A stretch of 64,000 nucleotides of DNA, taken from contig NC_081411.1 of the NCBI RefSeq assembly GCF_030272615.1, positions 830,260,160 to 830,324,159 on the forward strand, read 5' to 3'. The stretch is from Cryptomeria japonica. Lineage: Eukaryota; Streptophyta; Pinopsida; Cupressales; Cupressaceae. Within the stretch, counting starts at the first letter, position 1. Each line of letters opens with the position of its first letter. Below, one piece after another: positions 23,504 to 35,309 of this stretch. Position numbers and translations under genes: made by a program. The notes under the pieces are model-generated. The model made no database searches and was not told the origin of the DNA. It saw nothing but the letters and a program-made list of their open reading frames with translations.

Positions 23504-25013
23504 ATGGAAAACTTGATGAAGCAACTAGAAGGAGCTCTCTCAGACTATGATGCAGAAAAGTTGAAAAATATCAAACTTGAAGAAACTAACTAGTCAGTAT
23601 TTTCAACTGCACACTGGCATGTAGCACTTATGGTTGGTAGAATAAATGAGGTAGCTAAAGAAACTACTAATGCATGGGACATATTCCTTGTAGAGAAGGA
23701 AAAGAAGGAAGAATATAGAAGCCCTAAACCCATCAAAGTGTATTAGAAGGATAAGGGAAAAGGCAAGGTTGGTGTACCACCTAGCATAAAAAATAACAGA
23801 TAACTTATCCCCACTGCCTCTAGATACTCCACCGATAGTTACTACTAATTAACTAGCTAGTGAGAGTATGGAAAAACCATAGGAGGACACAAATCCTGAC
23901 TCTGAGGTATTATACACAATGAACTTTGACACTCAAAAGGTCAATATTGTGGTAGAGAAGGATTCAATAGGAAAAATAGATACGACAAATGAACCACCAG
24001 CAACAGATAGCACAGAAGGAAAACTGACAGATGACAACACTGAGAAACTGACAAAGCAACAGGCTTCCTCATAAGAATAGGTTCATGTGGAAATGGTGCC
24101 ACCAGTAATAGCTAAGCAACCAAAACCTTTGTTTAAAGAAATGGAAACACAAACTGACCTACCAGAGGTCACTGCAAGCAAAGAAGTTACTCCCACCAGT
24201 GGTATACAGGTTGTTGGTTCTTCCATTACAAAATTTAAACCAACAAATGTGATAGAAGTTCTTCTGAATTCTATCAAGAAGATAACAAAGTGTAGCTCAC
24301 AAGCTTACAAAGCAATTGATGATACAACTCTAGTTTTGAAAATGATAGCACCCAAGTGAAATATAGATAATAAAGATTATTTGAATCAACTTGACACATT
24401 GTCTAAGTACATTACTGACAACATTATGACAGTTGAAAAAATAAATGAGGATGCATTCAAGGAGAAACTTGAAAAGGAAAAACACAGATTCTTTGAAGAA
24501 GAAATAAAGAAGTGTATGAGACAATTTGACATTCTTTTATCGGAACTATGCAATACACTAAAAGAATTCAAAACCTTGTACAAAGATACATGTAAGACTA
24601 ACTTTTTGACAGTAGATATAGATAAGAAGATTAGCAAAGTATAGGAGGAAATAAATCAACTAGCTAATAATTTCATAAATTCATCTGAACCACTATCAGT
24701 TTTTGAGAAGAAAATAATAGGTTTTGAGGAGGAAATTCTAAAATTGGAAAGAGAAAAGGAAAGAATAAAAAGTAAGGCAAAAGATCTAAAATGGAGACTT
24801 AGTCCAAAATTGGACTACCTCGGCTTCTTAAGGAAAGAAATATCTGAGGCTTTAATTCAAGGTCAAAAAACACCAGTACAACAAATGCAACACCTCACCG
24901 GTACAATCTAGAGGATAGAGGCTGCATTAAAGGAAAGCAAACAATTCACTAACAGCCTGAATCTAGTACTAGCAGACCTCTTTCAGATTGTAACCAACCG
25001 GTTACAAGGATGA
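23504..25013 (+). pseudogene. N4 coiled-coil gag-position protein, broken
   Basis: The frame starts with ATG at 23504 in the sequence after SLRKIL. The opening (QLEGALSDYDAEKLKNIKLE) parallels N1 (QLEMALEDYDAERMKKLKLQ when the N1 stop is read through). After a frame change before 24087 the region is rich in Lys, Glu and Leu (for example EKLEKEKHRFFEEEIKK and KLEREKERIKSKAKD), giving strong coiled-coil character. It ends at TGA 25011-25013. Stops at 23591, 24357 and 24642 and the frame change make it non-functional. I see no zinc knuckle, protease, RT or integrase. A particle-forming role is inferred only from its position. Confidence 0.75.
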
Positions 25014-25225
25014 AGATGTAAACCACACTCAACTGACACTTTGACAACCTTTGTCATTGAGGCCAAAGGGGGAGTAGTGGTATGAGAAAAATAATCAGCA
25101 AATGACTCATTAGCTCAGGGGGAGTACATTCTCTTGGTACACAATTTTTGGTTAGACAATTCTGGCATAAACTTTTTGGATGACAACTTTTTTTGGATTT
25201 TTCTCATGAGTGTTGCCATCAATGC

Positions 25226-25238
25226 CAAAGGGGGAGAT
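25226..25238 (+). promoter_or_regulatory. N4 polypurine tract
   Basis: AAAGGGGGAGATT lies directly upstream of the 3' LTR start at 25239, in the 'catcaatgcc' context shared by the Copia elements in this window. Confidence 0.88.
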
Positions 25239-26025
25239 TGTTGGAAAATGCACACTCCAATGAGACATTATAGGTGATTGAAGGTTTTGTCATTGATGGC
25301 AACCTTGCAATCCTATGACACCGGCAAGACAATTTACTGGCACCAGCAAAGACAGACTCTACACCGGCACACAGTCCACCGGCAGTGAAAGGAAGCATAC
25401 CGGCACCCAGATCGACAAGAATTTTGTTTATATTATATTTTCTAATTTATTATAAAATCATTTTAAGCCGACTTGGCAAGTTGTAAAATGACTCATATAT
25501 GTATGAGATCATTATAGAACATTTGTAAGGAAGTAGATAGGTGAAATAAGACAAACCTATTATGCGAATTATAGGTTAAGGGTTTATGTATGAAGCAAAG
25601 CTAAAACTGGTACTAGATTTAGCATAGTAGATGCTATTTTGAAGCAGTACAAGACATGGGATTTTCATAATCCAATTTTGTAAGTTAGTGAGACTTCCAT
25701 TTTGTATTTGAGTAGTGAGCTCTAGGCACTTGGCCTTCCTGCACGTGCAGGCCCCTATTGTAAGAGTAATATTCACTTATTGGCTAGTAAGCGAATATTG
25801 TGGGTCACAAATCCCACTGAGGTTTTTCCCACACCAGGTTTCCTCATTAAAAAACTATGTTATGGTGTGTTTGGTTGTGGTTGTTGCTATTCTTGTTTAC
25901 TGCACTCTTTGTGTTTACTGGTAGACAGTATTGATATGCTTTTCATGTTTTAAATTGAAGTAAATAAGATAACCAGTGAGATACTGATTCACACCCCCCT
26001 CTTAATATCTCTGGGAATCCTAACA
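25239..26025 (+). repeat. N4 3' LTR
   Basis: Full-length partner of 22647-23432, followed by the TGGTT target copy at 26026-26030. Confidence 0.92.
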
Positions 26026-27059
26026 TGGTTACCTTGGTTAGTAATAGGGGCTTGATTGGCTGTCGTAGTGCTAATAGGTAGAGTTGGTTGAATTTTAACT
26101 GGAGGGAGTGAAGCTTGCTGAGGAATAGGTTTATTTAAATCTACTGAGGGAAATATGATAGGAGGAGCCTTCAGATAGCTAATCTTTCTCTTAAATTCTT
26201 GGTTGGCTGCTTCTAATTCAGCTTTCTCTAACTCCATTTGCAAATCTTCTTTCTCTTTCCTCATCCTTTCCATCTCTCTTTCATGTACTGATAGCATGTG
26301 AGAGATCTCCACCGCAGTCTTAGATCCAGACCCATCTTCCATGCATTTCTACTTTCCTTTGTCAACATCATTTCTAACATGTTGTGGGTCACTAAGAACT
26401 TCCCTACATGGTTGCACTACTGACTTGTATGCTGGTTTGGTCTTGGGAACTAAAATTTCTCTAATCACCGGACTTTCATCCTCACTCTTAGCCTTTTCTT
26501 GGGCAAGTAACTCAAGGTCAACAATTTTTCTTAGAAGCCTATCTCTCTCCATCAATTTTGCCTTTACTTCTCTCTCTTTATCTGCTTCCTTTTGTGTTCT
26601 TAAGGAAATCAAATGATGGACTCTTCTATTCAGGACCTCAATTTCTTGGGACACCTTATCTTCATTAGGGAAAATTTCTTCAGAGTCTGATATATTGACT
26701 TGGTCGATATCAATTAAACTGATGTTTCCATCAATTGTCCTAGGTACACAATCTCTTACTATGTTTGAACTACTTCTGTCTTTCCTAGAAAAACTAGCAT
26801 GGGATATCCCCTGATTTGAAACTTGGACATCTTCTATAGTCCTAAGCAAACTAGAATGGAAACCTAAAATATCATGCTCAGATTCATGGGAAGAAGAATT
26901 TGAATTTGCATAGATGGGTCTCTCAGATGACTTACCCACATTGATGCTCTTCTGTACCCAAGTTTCACTAGATGGCTCATGTACAACTGATCTTTTCTGA
27001 CCTCTACGTGACTATTCAGGTAGTCCCTCTTGTAATGTCTCATGAGGATGCTTCTTCAT
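26026..27059 (-). pseudogene. G2 gag N-terminal part
   Basis: The frame opens at ATG 27059 (MKKHPHETLQ), the most upstream Met after an in-frame stop in the leader. It encodes a Ser-rich start, an acidic stretch with SDSEEIFPNE, and a long Glu/Lys/Arg coil (for example REMERMRKEKEDLQMELEKA), then a Pro-rich linker running into capsid at 22646. TAG stops lie at 27012 and 26349. The N4 insertion at 26025/22647 interrupts it in frame. Confidence 0.8.
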
Positions 27060-27352
27060 AAAAGACCTGGTGTTCCTTCCTCTCTACATTATGCTTGTTT
27101 TCTTAAAGGATTTTACTTATTTCAAAAGGACTGGTTATGATTGTCAGAGTCGCCACCCACAAAGACTATGGGAACTAAGAAAACAAGCTTTAAACAAAAT
27201 ACTTGCCGATTTTAAAAACAAAATCATGAAGATTTTCAAAGATAAAGACAACACAAATCAGAGATCAGGCAAATTTTTTCAACACATATACCCAAACAAT
27301 ATTCTAAAATAATTCAAGCACTAATCTACAACATGGATACACACTATGACTC
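27060..27352 (-). other. G2 leader between primer site and gag
   Basis: Non-coding leader. It contains a second copy of the primer-site core: GGGTGGCGACTCTGAC on the minus strand at 27143-27158. I see no gene. Confidence 0.6.
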
Positions 27353-27370
27353 TCCCCAGTAGAGTCGCCA
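27353..27370 (-). promoter_or_regulatory. G2 primer binding site
   Basis: On the minus strand, TGGCGACTCTACTGGGGA starts four bases after the LTR end at 27375. It opens with the TGG complementary to a tRNA CCA end. I do not assign the tRNA. Confidence 0.75.
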
Positions 27371-28287
27371 CTTTTGTTAGTCTCAAATTCTGATTCCCTT
27401 TTATCCCCTGTAAGAAAAATGAATAACTCTGTCTGCAAATGAAGAGATCAAGGAAAAGGAACCTTAGACTAACATATGACAAGGTTTCGAGAACCTTCTA
27501 CAGTTTGAACTTATCCAAAGTTCAGGCAGGTATACCTTCTATGAAATATTTTCACACTTTTAAACGAGATCCACAATAAACCAGCGTCAAAAACTAGTGG
27601 ACTTTATCGCCTCAACATAAACTGAAATAATAAAGGAAAACTTATGCTCATTTTCTTCAATATTGATCCCCAAGAGATATAGAAAGAAAACTACAACTAA
27701 TACCAGTGCCTTATCTAGGCTACAAAGTCATTTTAATCAAGCAAGGATTCCAAAGTCAAACATCCCTATACATCTCATTACTTGGGATTTTATTAAGCCT
27801 ATATATGCCTAGAATATATAAGAGTTTCTTCTTGTTAAACTAAACATTGTTTATCAAATTCAAAGCTTCAAACAAAATAATCTACTGATAGAGATGTTTC
27901 AAGCACATTTAATTCCTCTCCTGAAGAGAAAAGCTAAGAACATATCCATAAAGATTACATTACAATCCGTGTTCAGTTGAATAACCCTAGACTACTCAAA
28001 TGAAACTAGTAAATTACTAAAAGCACACCAAAAGACAACATAGGTTTAGGCTCAAAAGTTTCTGATCTGTATATTGATATTCATTTTGAAAAAAATCTTA
28101 CATGACTCAAAGTATTTCTGTAATAACTAGAAAAATCCCAGATATATTTTTGCAGAGTTCCTTTACAAAATTCTTGTGATCCCTTTTTTACTAGTCTTGG
28201 TATCCATTTATAACATTATGGATGCGTACAAGATTCAAAAATTCCTAAGAAAGTTTGTTACAAACTGCAATACTCTCCAAGAAATAG

Positions 28288-31200
28288 TTACAAGTCTTTT
28301 TCAACATCTACTGCCTCTTCTATTTGTTGTTCTGCTCCAACCTCTTCTAAATGCTCCAGAGTATCTTCCTTTTGTCCGACATATTTATCCTTCCACTCCT
28401 GGAACACATCATCACATAGCCAAGCAAACATGACAACCTTCTATTTCATCTCTTCTAGCCTTTTCCAAGTAACTCTTAACTGCCCAATTTCTGTTTCTAT
28501 GACACCATAATGTGATTTCACTTTTTCAATTTCTTCAACTGTTTGGACAAATAAGGATGTGTCATCAGTGTTAATAATTTCATTAACCCTTTGGGACAAT
28601 TTCTGGTCTAGATCTTCTAACTAGGTCTTCTCCTCTTTCAACTAAATTGGACCAATAAAACCTCTTGGAAACAACTCAAATTTGTGAGCTGAATATTCTT
28701 TTCTATATAGTTGGTCTTTTCTTTTTACACCTACCCTTTCCTCTAAGAGAATATTCATCTCTTTTATAAACTCACTAGTGGACCTAAGATTGCCATTCTC
28801 CTCTGCATCTGCATGGGATGAACACATGAGCTCTAACTCCTTACCTCTAGGCATCCACTTATTAAGGATTGGTTCCAAGGTGGCTTCATCCTCTTTGAAT
28901 TTGATCAGAACATCTAGAATCCTCTTCATATTAATGTATATAGTGGTGGCCTTGAATGGATCAGCAAACTTCAAAATTGTGGCTTTTACCTTTTCTTCAT
29001 ACTTGTTTGCAAACAATGCTTGAGCTTGTTTCAACTTTTCCAACTCATGTTGGACAGTTTTAGCTGACTGGAAACCAAAAGGCATAGGAGAAGGGGGATA
29101 TTCTATAATGGGACTAGTAGGTGGAGGTTTTTCTGGAGAGGAATCTATGATGAGTGTAGAGGATTCACCTAGATGGTGTTGTTCTGCCAACTGACTCTGA
29201 TGTCTAGTGATAGTGTTGTCTCTATTGGCTATGCCTTCTTTGGCCTCATTGTAAACCTTTAAGATGGTCTCTGATTTCAATTGGAGATTAGCTCTTTCTT
29301 TTGCCTCTTTTTCTGCTATTGCCACACTGAACTTTGTAGTTTCCAATACTATGCTTGCAGCTTCCACCACCCCTATATCTTTGACTCTCTTTAGAATCAT
29401 GCCTCCTAGGAGACTAGAATCTGATACACTTTTCCTCTTTTTATTCTCATCCTTCTTTAGTGACCACATGACTAGAGCAACATTATCCTTGTGGAAGGTC
29501 ACTCCTTCCATTGGTTTGGTTTCCTTCCTCATTGCTTCAAGAACTAAAGCATCAGCTATATCTCATTCAGGGAGGATTAAAACACTAGCCATAGACACCA
29601 TCTCTCTTCCTTTCTTAGGAGTAATAGTCTTAAACTCTTGCATCATTTCTTGCTTTATTTCTTCTTCCACTTGAGTTACATCTCTGAGAGGTTGTTCACT
29701 CTTTCTTTGTTCACATCTGACTTTGAATTGCTCCATATTTTGCTTCCACACAAATTGCATGAAAGCCCCTATTGTAACAAAATTACTATCAGCCAGGAAT
29801 TCTTCACTGGCTTGCTTAACAGTAAGGTCCAACTCTTCTCCCTTTAGCTCACCATCAGTCAAATTCATTTTTGCACTAGGTGGCTCTTTCGACATCCCTT
29901 CTTGGGTCTCATCATAGGTGTATGCAATATCATCAAGACTCCCTAACTATAACAATTGTTTAGCCACTACTTGCTCATCTCCTATGTGGATAGGGGACTG
30001 AGATGGAGAATACTAAGGTTCATCATATTCAACTTCCTTCCCCACTCTTTGCTTTTTAGGGGAATCTTGGATGTCAATTACATCCTCAATTTCTCTTTTC
30101 CCTCTTGAAGTGGAAGGCTCACCTGTCACTGGCATCATCACACTGTACTTTGATTTCCTATGCATCACATAATCACCAAGTAGGATATCCTTACCAAATG
30201 TAGGCTTAGCTAGGACCAATTTAACCCTATCAGGATCATTTTGATTTATAGCCTCTCTTTTTTCTTTTAAGGTCTACATGAGGTCTTCAAAATGGTTTAA
30301 GCTAGATAGACGGTCATAGCTACTATCAAATTGATGAATGAAATCAAGAGCCCTCTTATATGCAACCCACTTGTCTTTCCTCAATTCTTGCTCATCCAAA
30401 ATGAATTCATTTCTAATTAAATCTTCAGGGAACTAAAATTGGTGAGGCCTATCTTTACACACTACTCTTTTTCTAAACAATCTATATGGCTTAAAGAGTT
30501 CTTCAAAATATTTTCAGCCACCTTTGGTGATTACAAAATGATGGGCCATGTTAATAGTTGGAAAAATGGTCCCTTTACCTCTATTTGTTAGTTCTGCCTC
30601 TTGTACACCTCCAATTTGGCTCAAAACTTCTGCAATCCCTATCTTCAATGGGACCTGATAGGGAAATAGATAGGGGGTACCTCTAAAGCCATACACTCTA
30701 AAAATGGTAGATATAGGGTACACATACATATCTCCCCAATTGTGAACAATCTTAATACCCTCTACAAACTCTTTAGGTCTGAGGAATTTGAAGAGAGCCT
30801 TAGGAATCCTAGGGTTTTCTGTGCATAAAATAATTCTAATCTTGGATGCAAAAATTCTATCAAAATTTAGATATCTAGCATCCTCTCTATCCTAGGATAA
30901 AATAGTGCTCCAAAGTTGAACAAGCATCTCTTCCTTGTCTTTCACTTTAACCAAGTCCATTTCCTTAGCAAAATAGTCAACACCTTTGAACAAAAACATG
31001 TGCATTAAAAGAGAGTACCATCCAAATGGCCTATCCACCTTACCATTCTTTATCCCTACTAGCTCTGCATGAATTTCATCAGTAAGGTATGGGGCATAAT
31101 AAAATGTTATTGCCAGGGAGTGCAATCATCAACATGTAATGGGCTGGCATGTTTTTCTCAGCATCTTCTCCAAAGATCTGACACAGTGCCCAATACATAA

Positions 31201-31819
31201 CCTTAGCTCTTAGAGTAAACAAATTGAGGGAGAATGGTTCCATTGTATTGGGGCCTACAACTATTAACCCCCCTATCTTAACAAAAAAATATTTCAATGG
31301 GCCACTCCTAAGATGATCCCTTTGTGCATTGTAGATCTAGGATAATGACTCCAAGTCAATAGGCTCTAACAAATTTGAAGCCTCGTTGAGTTTAAAAACA
31401 TTTCTGAATTCCTCATAATTTATTTCAACTAGGGCTGATCCTTTCACACTCATGATACATCTAGCTATAGGGTCATAGTTTTGTGCAATCAGAGTTAACA
31501 AATCTATATCCATGAATACACTAGGGACCACAAGCTTCCCCATATCCAGTTCCCATATGCTATTCAAAGGGGCGAGGGAATGTCTCTGACCAAAACCTAC
31601 TTTGAACAATCCTAAACCTAACATCCCTATTTCTGGATCCCTTAACCAATTACCCTTATCATACAGGCCATCCCCAATTCTCAGACAAGGGTTCTTTGGT
31701 ACTAATTCTTTGGCCTTGGCCTCAACATTGGTAGACATGGTTAACTATTCCAGAAAACCATCACGAATATTCTTGTCCTGGTAATTCATTTTTCCTGTCA
31801 ACTCCCTTCTTGGTGCCAT
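28288..31819 (-). pseudogene. ORF inside G2 5' LTR, unknown function, broken
   Basis: This copy begins at ATG 31819 (MAPRREL) and ends at TAA 28288-28290. It follows the same course as the copy at 8702-12332, with two internal deletions (near 30295 and 30480) and a frame change near 31110. The best open stretch, 29532-28642, is 296 residues and rich in Lys and Glu. Shared TAG stops are at 30892, 30433, 30274, 28642 and 28441. Private stops include TAG near 31745 and 31337, where the other copy has Gln codons. No enzyme motif is recognised. Confidence 0.75.
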
Positions 31820-32139
31820 CTTGAATATGCAACTATACCAATTGAAACTGGCACAGACCTCTACTGAAACAATTCACACAACAATGACTGAAATCAGACC
31901 AGAATTATCAAGAAAAGGCACAAAAACCTGTTATTCACCTGAAGAAAACCGCTCCACACCAATTGCTCTGTAGTAGACTTCGATGAAATGATGCTAACAT
32001 TCAAGTTGATGTGGACTCTAATACAGAAAGTTGGCATTGAATTTTAGAAATTAACCCTTCATGCTTCGACCATCACCTCAGAATTGAATTGACAAATCGA
32101 ATTCAAAAACGGGCTCCAACGGGTCATAAATTCTCTGAG

Positions 32140-33290
32140 TCTTTCCTTTGTTTCATTGTTTTCACTATTTTGCAAAACATAAAACCTCTGCATCTTTCTT
32201 TCATGAAGCCATGCTGGCCATTGGATCACGAGAACTTGTACTACCTTTATCTCCATCTGGTCTCTCTATGTTAGTGACGGGCCCTACCTTCTTTTGGCTA
32301 TTTCATGGGCCTTAACACTCATGCACTTTTCCTACATGAAGCAACGCTAGCCATTGGATCAAGATCTACCTACCTGGTCTTTATCTACAACAATGACCAT
32401 CAATCCCACTAACTAACCACACCTCACCTTGACGGCTAACGATTTTTGCCATTTTGCAAAGATTAAGCTGCAGGCATCTTCGGGCCATGAAACAACAATG
32501 ACTGTTGGATCGACCATGAGATGAATATCTTTTAACAGGATTTAGACCTTTCAAGTGGGCCCTTTATCTTGGATATAAATTGCTCTACCTCATCACCAGT
32601 TAACAAATGCCACATGGCAGCTGGCCATTTGCCCAAGAAGTTCCACCAGGTTCTATTTTGAATCCACCATGTGCTTTACTCCACTATTCTCCAAATAACT
32701 GTCGATTGAATCAAGACAAGTCCTCAACTACCCTTCAGAGCCATGTGCACTTGAGAGGTCACCCTTTACTCCATGAAACACACCACCTATCCTACCATGT
32801 CATGCCTTCATGTCTACCACCTATCTTTCACCATTTCGCGATGGCTAACCAATGATCATCTTGGCTTCACGAATCCACGCGGGCCATTTAGATCTCAGGA
32901 ACTTGCCTGTCATTTATCTTTTCTATGACCACCTTGCCCAAGCCCACCACCTTTTCACTACTTCACGAAAGCTAGAACACGTGCATCTTCTAGCCACAAA
33001 TCAACACGAGCCATTGATCTTTTCCAACCTGATCACCCTTTAGCCAAGGAAAGCCGCTCATCTCTGGGACCCACCAAGTCTTTCATTGTTTCGTAGAACT
33101 TACACCACGTGCATCTCAGACCAGTGAATTAACGCAAGTTGTTGGATTTAAAACAAGATGTAGGTGTTTAATCTGATGGTCAATCCACCTCCCAGGCCCA
33201 CTTAGCCTTTTTTGCTGCTTCGCAAACATTAACTTGCTAGTATCTTTTCCAAGTGAAATGACGACAATCGCTAGATTAACAAAGAGTTGC
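32140..33290 (-). repeat. Degenerate tandem units in U3 of G2 5' LTR
   Basis: These are the same ~70-bp cores as in the 3' LTR, here uninterrupted. CCATTGGATC-type ends are visible near 32219, 32351 and 32507, and TTTCGC/TTTTGC-type starts near 32165 and 32450. Many CpG positions present in the other copy have become TG or CA. Confidence 0.65.
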
Positions 33291-33614
33291 ACCATATTTA
33301 AGGGGCCCGAAAAACATTAGAACAAGTTAAAGAAAAGGCACATAGATTTAAAAAATTAAGGGACCACCTAGGTAAATAACTAATGGGGGGACACTTCTCA
33401 TGATAGACCGACCCTTCCCTAAGTGGCAAAAGTAACATGGATTTAGAACATAAGGGTTTTTCAAACATAGGAAGGGTTAGAACTCAAAAACCTTAAACCC
33501 TCTTCTGACCCAAAACAATCAGAGGCAACAAGGCCATATCAGACTCAATTTTTGCAGACTCTTAGCCAGCTATGGAACAAGAATATCCATTTTTTAAACA
33601 ATGATAACACCTTT

Positions 33615-33893
33615 GTTCTGATAAGTTCTGCACATTGGTTGTTTGATCTGCAGTACTGGAGCTTTCACCTTGTACAAATCCAAGTCCTCTAGGATCATCA
33701 CTATGCCTTTGTTCTTTCAACAAGTCATCCAATTGTGCAACACTGATCCTAAACTTTTCTTTGTACTCACTAGCAGTAGTCAAATCATCTCTTAAAGATA
33801 TTATTTGTCTTTCAAGTTCTTGTTCATTATTCTAGGATTGCACCAAACTGGTTTTCAACATATCATTCTCATGAGCCAATCTATCACATTCCT
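33615..33893 (-). pseudogene. N1 gag middle segment, between two insertions
   Basis: This is the piece of the N1 coiled-coil ORF left between C2 (upstream in the minus sense) and G2 (downstream). It reads LAHENDMLKTSL, QELERQIISLRDDL and VAQLDDLLKEQRHSD, with one TAG at 33832. The frame joins 48502 upstream through the TTCCT duplication and 7788 downstream through CCTCT/CCTTT. Both joins keep the frame, so all three fragments belong to one protein. Confidence 0.82.
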
Positions 33894-34952
33894 TGTTAGG
33901 TCCCGAAGACAACTGAGAGGGGGGGGGTGAATCAATTGTCTAATAAATTCAAATCAAAACCAATTTAACCAGCTTATATACTCAATACCAGTAAACCAGT
34001 TTCTTATGCCGATAGACAAATTTATCAGTTAATTGCAATATCAGTAAAGATTAATGCATGAAACAAAAAGACAATAACATCCACAACACATAACACCAAT
34101 ATTTGTACATGGAAACCCTGTAAGGGGAAAAACCATGGTGGGAAACCTTACCCACAATCAGATGATACTACTACAGATAGTAAGTGTATACAAATGGGGT
34201 TTGCACATGCAGAAAGGCCAAGCACCTAGAGCTCACTACTCAAACATAAAATAGGAGTCACACTGACTACAATTGGATGGTTAAATCCAATAAGAATGTA
34301 CTGCTTAAATTAGCATCTTTCTATGGATTCAATACCAATGTAGTTTTCATTATCTTCACAAAACCTTCTTTCAACCTTCAAATGATGTTTGCATGTATAG
34401 CTCTTCTTATTCTTGCATATACCTTCACACAATTCTTTTTCACATTCCGCATCCGATCTTACAAATAAGATCTTACATTTATATCATAGCCTAAGACCAA
34501 TTTTAGTAGGTCGACTCTAAAGGATATTACAATAAAATCAATTTACAAATAAAAAAATATCTGATGTAATAACTGATTAAACATGTCAGCTTGATGCACT
34601 TACAACAATAATAAAACATCTCCATAGTGTGCCATGCTAATCTGGAAAAGATAAGCCTGCCAGTGTATAACCTGGACCTATTTGCCGGTAACAACAAATA
34701 TGCAAATATGAAAATGCTAATGAACAAATCTTCAAGAAAAAGTGTTCAAATGATGTCTTCGACGTAACCAGGTTTTTTTCCATGCCATTCCAACTGCCAG
34801 AGAACATTATATCCTATCGGCGTACCAGATATCGGTGACTGTGTATAAGTCACTTGCTTGCCAGTGAATGTTGTTGATTATCCAAAGTGCCAAACTTGAC
34901 AACTATTAGTAGGTGTTGAAATCAATGACAAAACCATATGAAAATACCAACA
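33894..34952 (-). repeat. C2 3' LTR
   Basis: Minus strand from TGTTGG (34952) to CCTAACA (33894). A run of nine G on the plus strand, followed by TGAATCA, lies near the inner end (about 33919-33934). Confidence 0.92.
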
Positions 34953-34970
34953 TCTCCCCCTTTGGCATTG
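34953..34970 (-). promoter_or_regulatory. C2 polypurine tract
   Basis: Minus-strand CAATGCCAAAGGGGGAGA runs directly into the TGTTGG start of the 3' LTR at 34952. Confidence 0.88.
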
Positions 34971-35309
34971 ATGGCAACACAAGATGGAAAAACCATCAAA
35001 GTGCCAAAATAGAAATGCTGAATACCAAAAAGAGATCATAACCAGAAATCAAAATATAGAGAGTAACAATCTCCCCTAAAATAACAATCTCTCCCCTTGG
35101 GAATAACATGTGTTTTCGTTGTGTTTTTCCATTACCAATCTCTCCCCCTCTGACATCAAATGCCAAAGTAATATAAAAACCATTTTCATATACACAATAC
35201 CCACCAATTCAGTATACCAACTACTCCCCCTAAGAAGTAGCTTTCTCATCAAACCCGGAGTAAAATATTTCTCTGTTAATTCTGCTGGTTGATGACAAAC
35301 ATTAACTTT
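34971..35309 (-). other. C2 3' untranslated region
   Basis: No gene. Several short AAGGGGGAGA-like purine runs (minus strand) precede the real polypurine tract. Confidence 0.6.

Larger units (their letters stand above)
22647..26025 (+). mobile_element. N4: 3.4-kb pol-less LTR retrotransposon with coiled-coil ORF
   Basis: The two LTRs, 22647-23432 (786 bp) and 25239-26025 (787 bp), both run from TGTTGG to CCTAACA and are flanked by an exact TGGTT duplication. A Met-type primer site and an AAAGGGGGAGA polypurine tract are in place. The 1.8-kb interior encodes only a coiled-coil protein, related at its N-terminus to that of N1. It would need enzymes in trans. It is inserted in G2 gag on the opposite strand. 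Confidence 0.93.
7789..33609 (-). mobile_element. G2: giant Tat-like Gypsy retrotransposon with ORF-bearing 6.2-kb LTRs
   Basis: LTRs at 27375-33609 (5') and 7789-16724 (3', with insert X) open TGTTATCA (TATTATCA in the 3' copy) and end ACTAACA. Target duplication: CCTCT (7784-7788) against CCTTT (33610-33614), one transition apart. A primer-site-like sequence follows the 5' LTR. Internal order on the minus strand is gag, protease, an extra RNase H, RT, RNase H and integrase. After removing N4 and X the element is about 19.8 kb. The extra RNase H, the YVPH motif in the regular RNase H, and the LTR size point to the plant Tat group (Ogre-like). A clear polypurine tract next to 16724 is not visible. 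It is inactive through many stops. Confidence 0.9.
27375..33609 (-). repeat. G2 5' LTR with internal ORF
   Basis: The 6235-bp LTR opens TGTTATCA at 33609 and ends ACTAACA at 27375, followed by the primer site. It is laid out like the 3' LTR: U3 with degenerate repeat units, ORF at 31819-28288, then a non-coding end. The outer flank CCTTT (33610-33614) pairs with CCTCT at 7784-7788. Confidence 0.9.

Noticed and set aside
8702-31819. The 8.7-12.3 kb and 28.3-31.8 kb similarity as a tandem segmental duplication or a duplicated host gene
   Set aside because: The similarity extends to 7789-16724 and 27375-33609, is bounded by TG...CA ends, lies beside a primer site, and is flanked by a near-perfect target duplication. 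It is an LTR pair.
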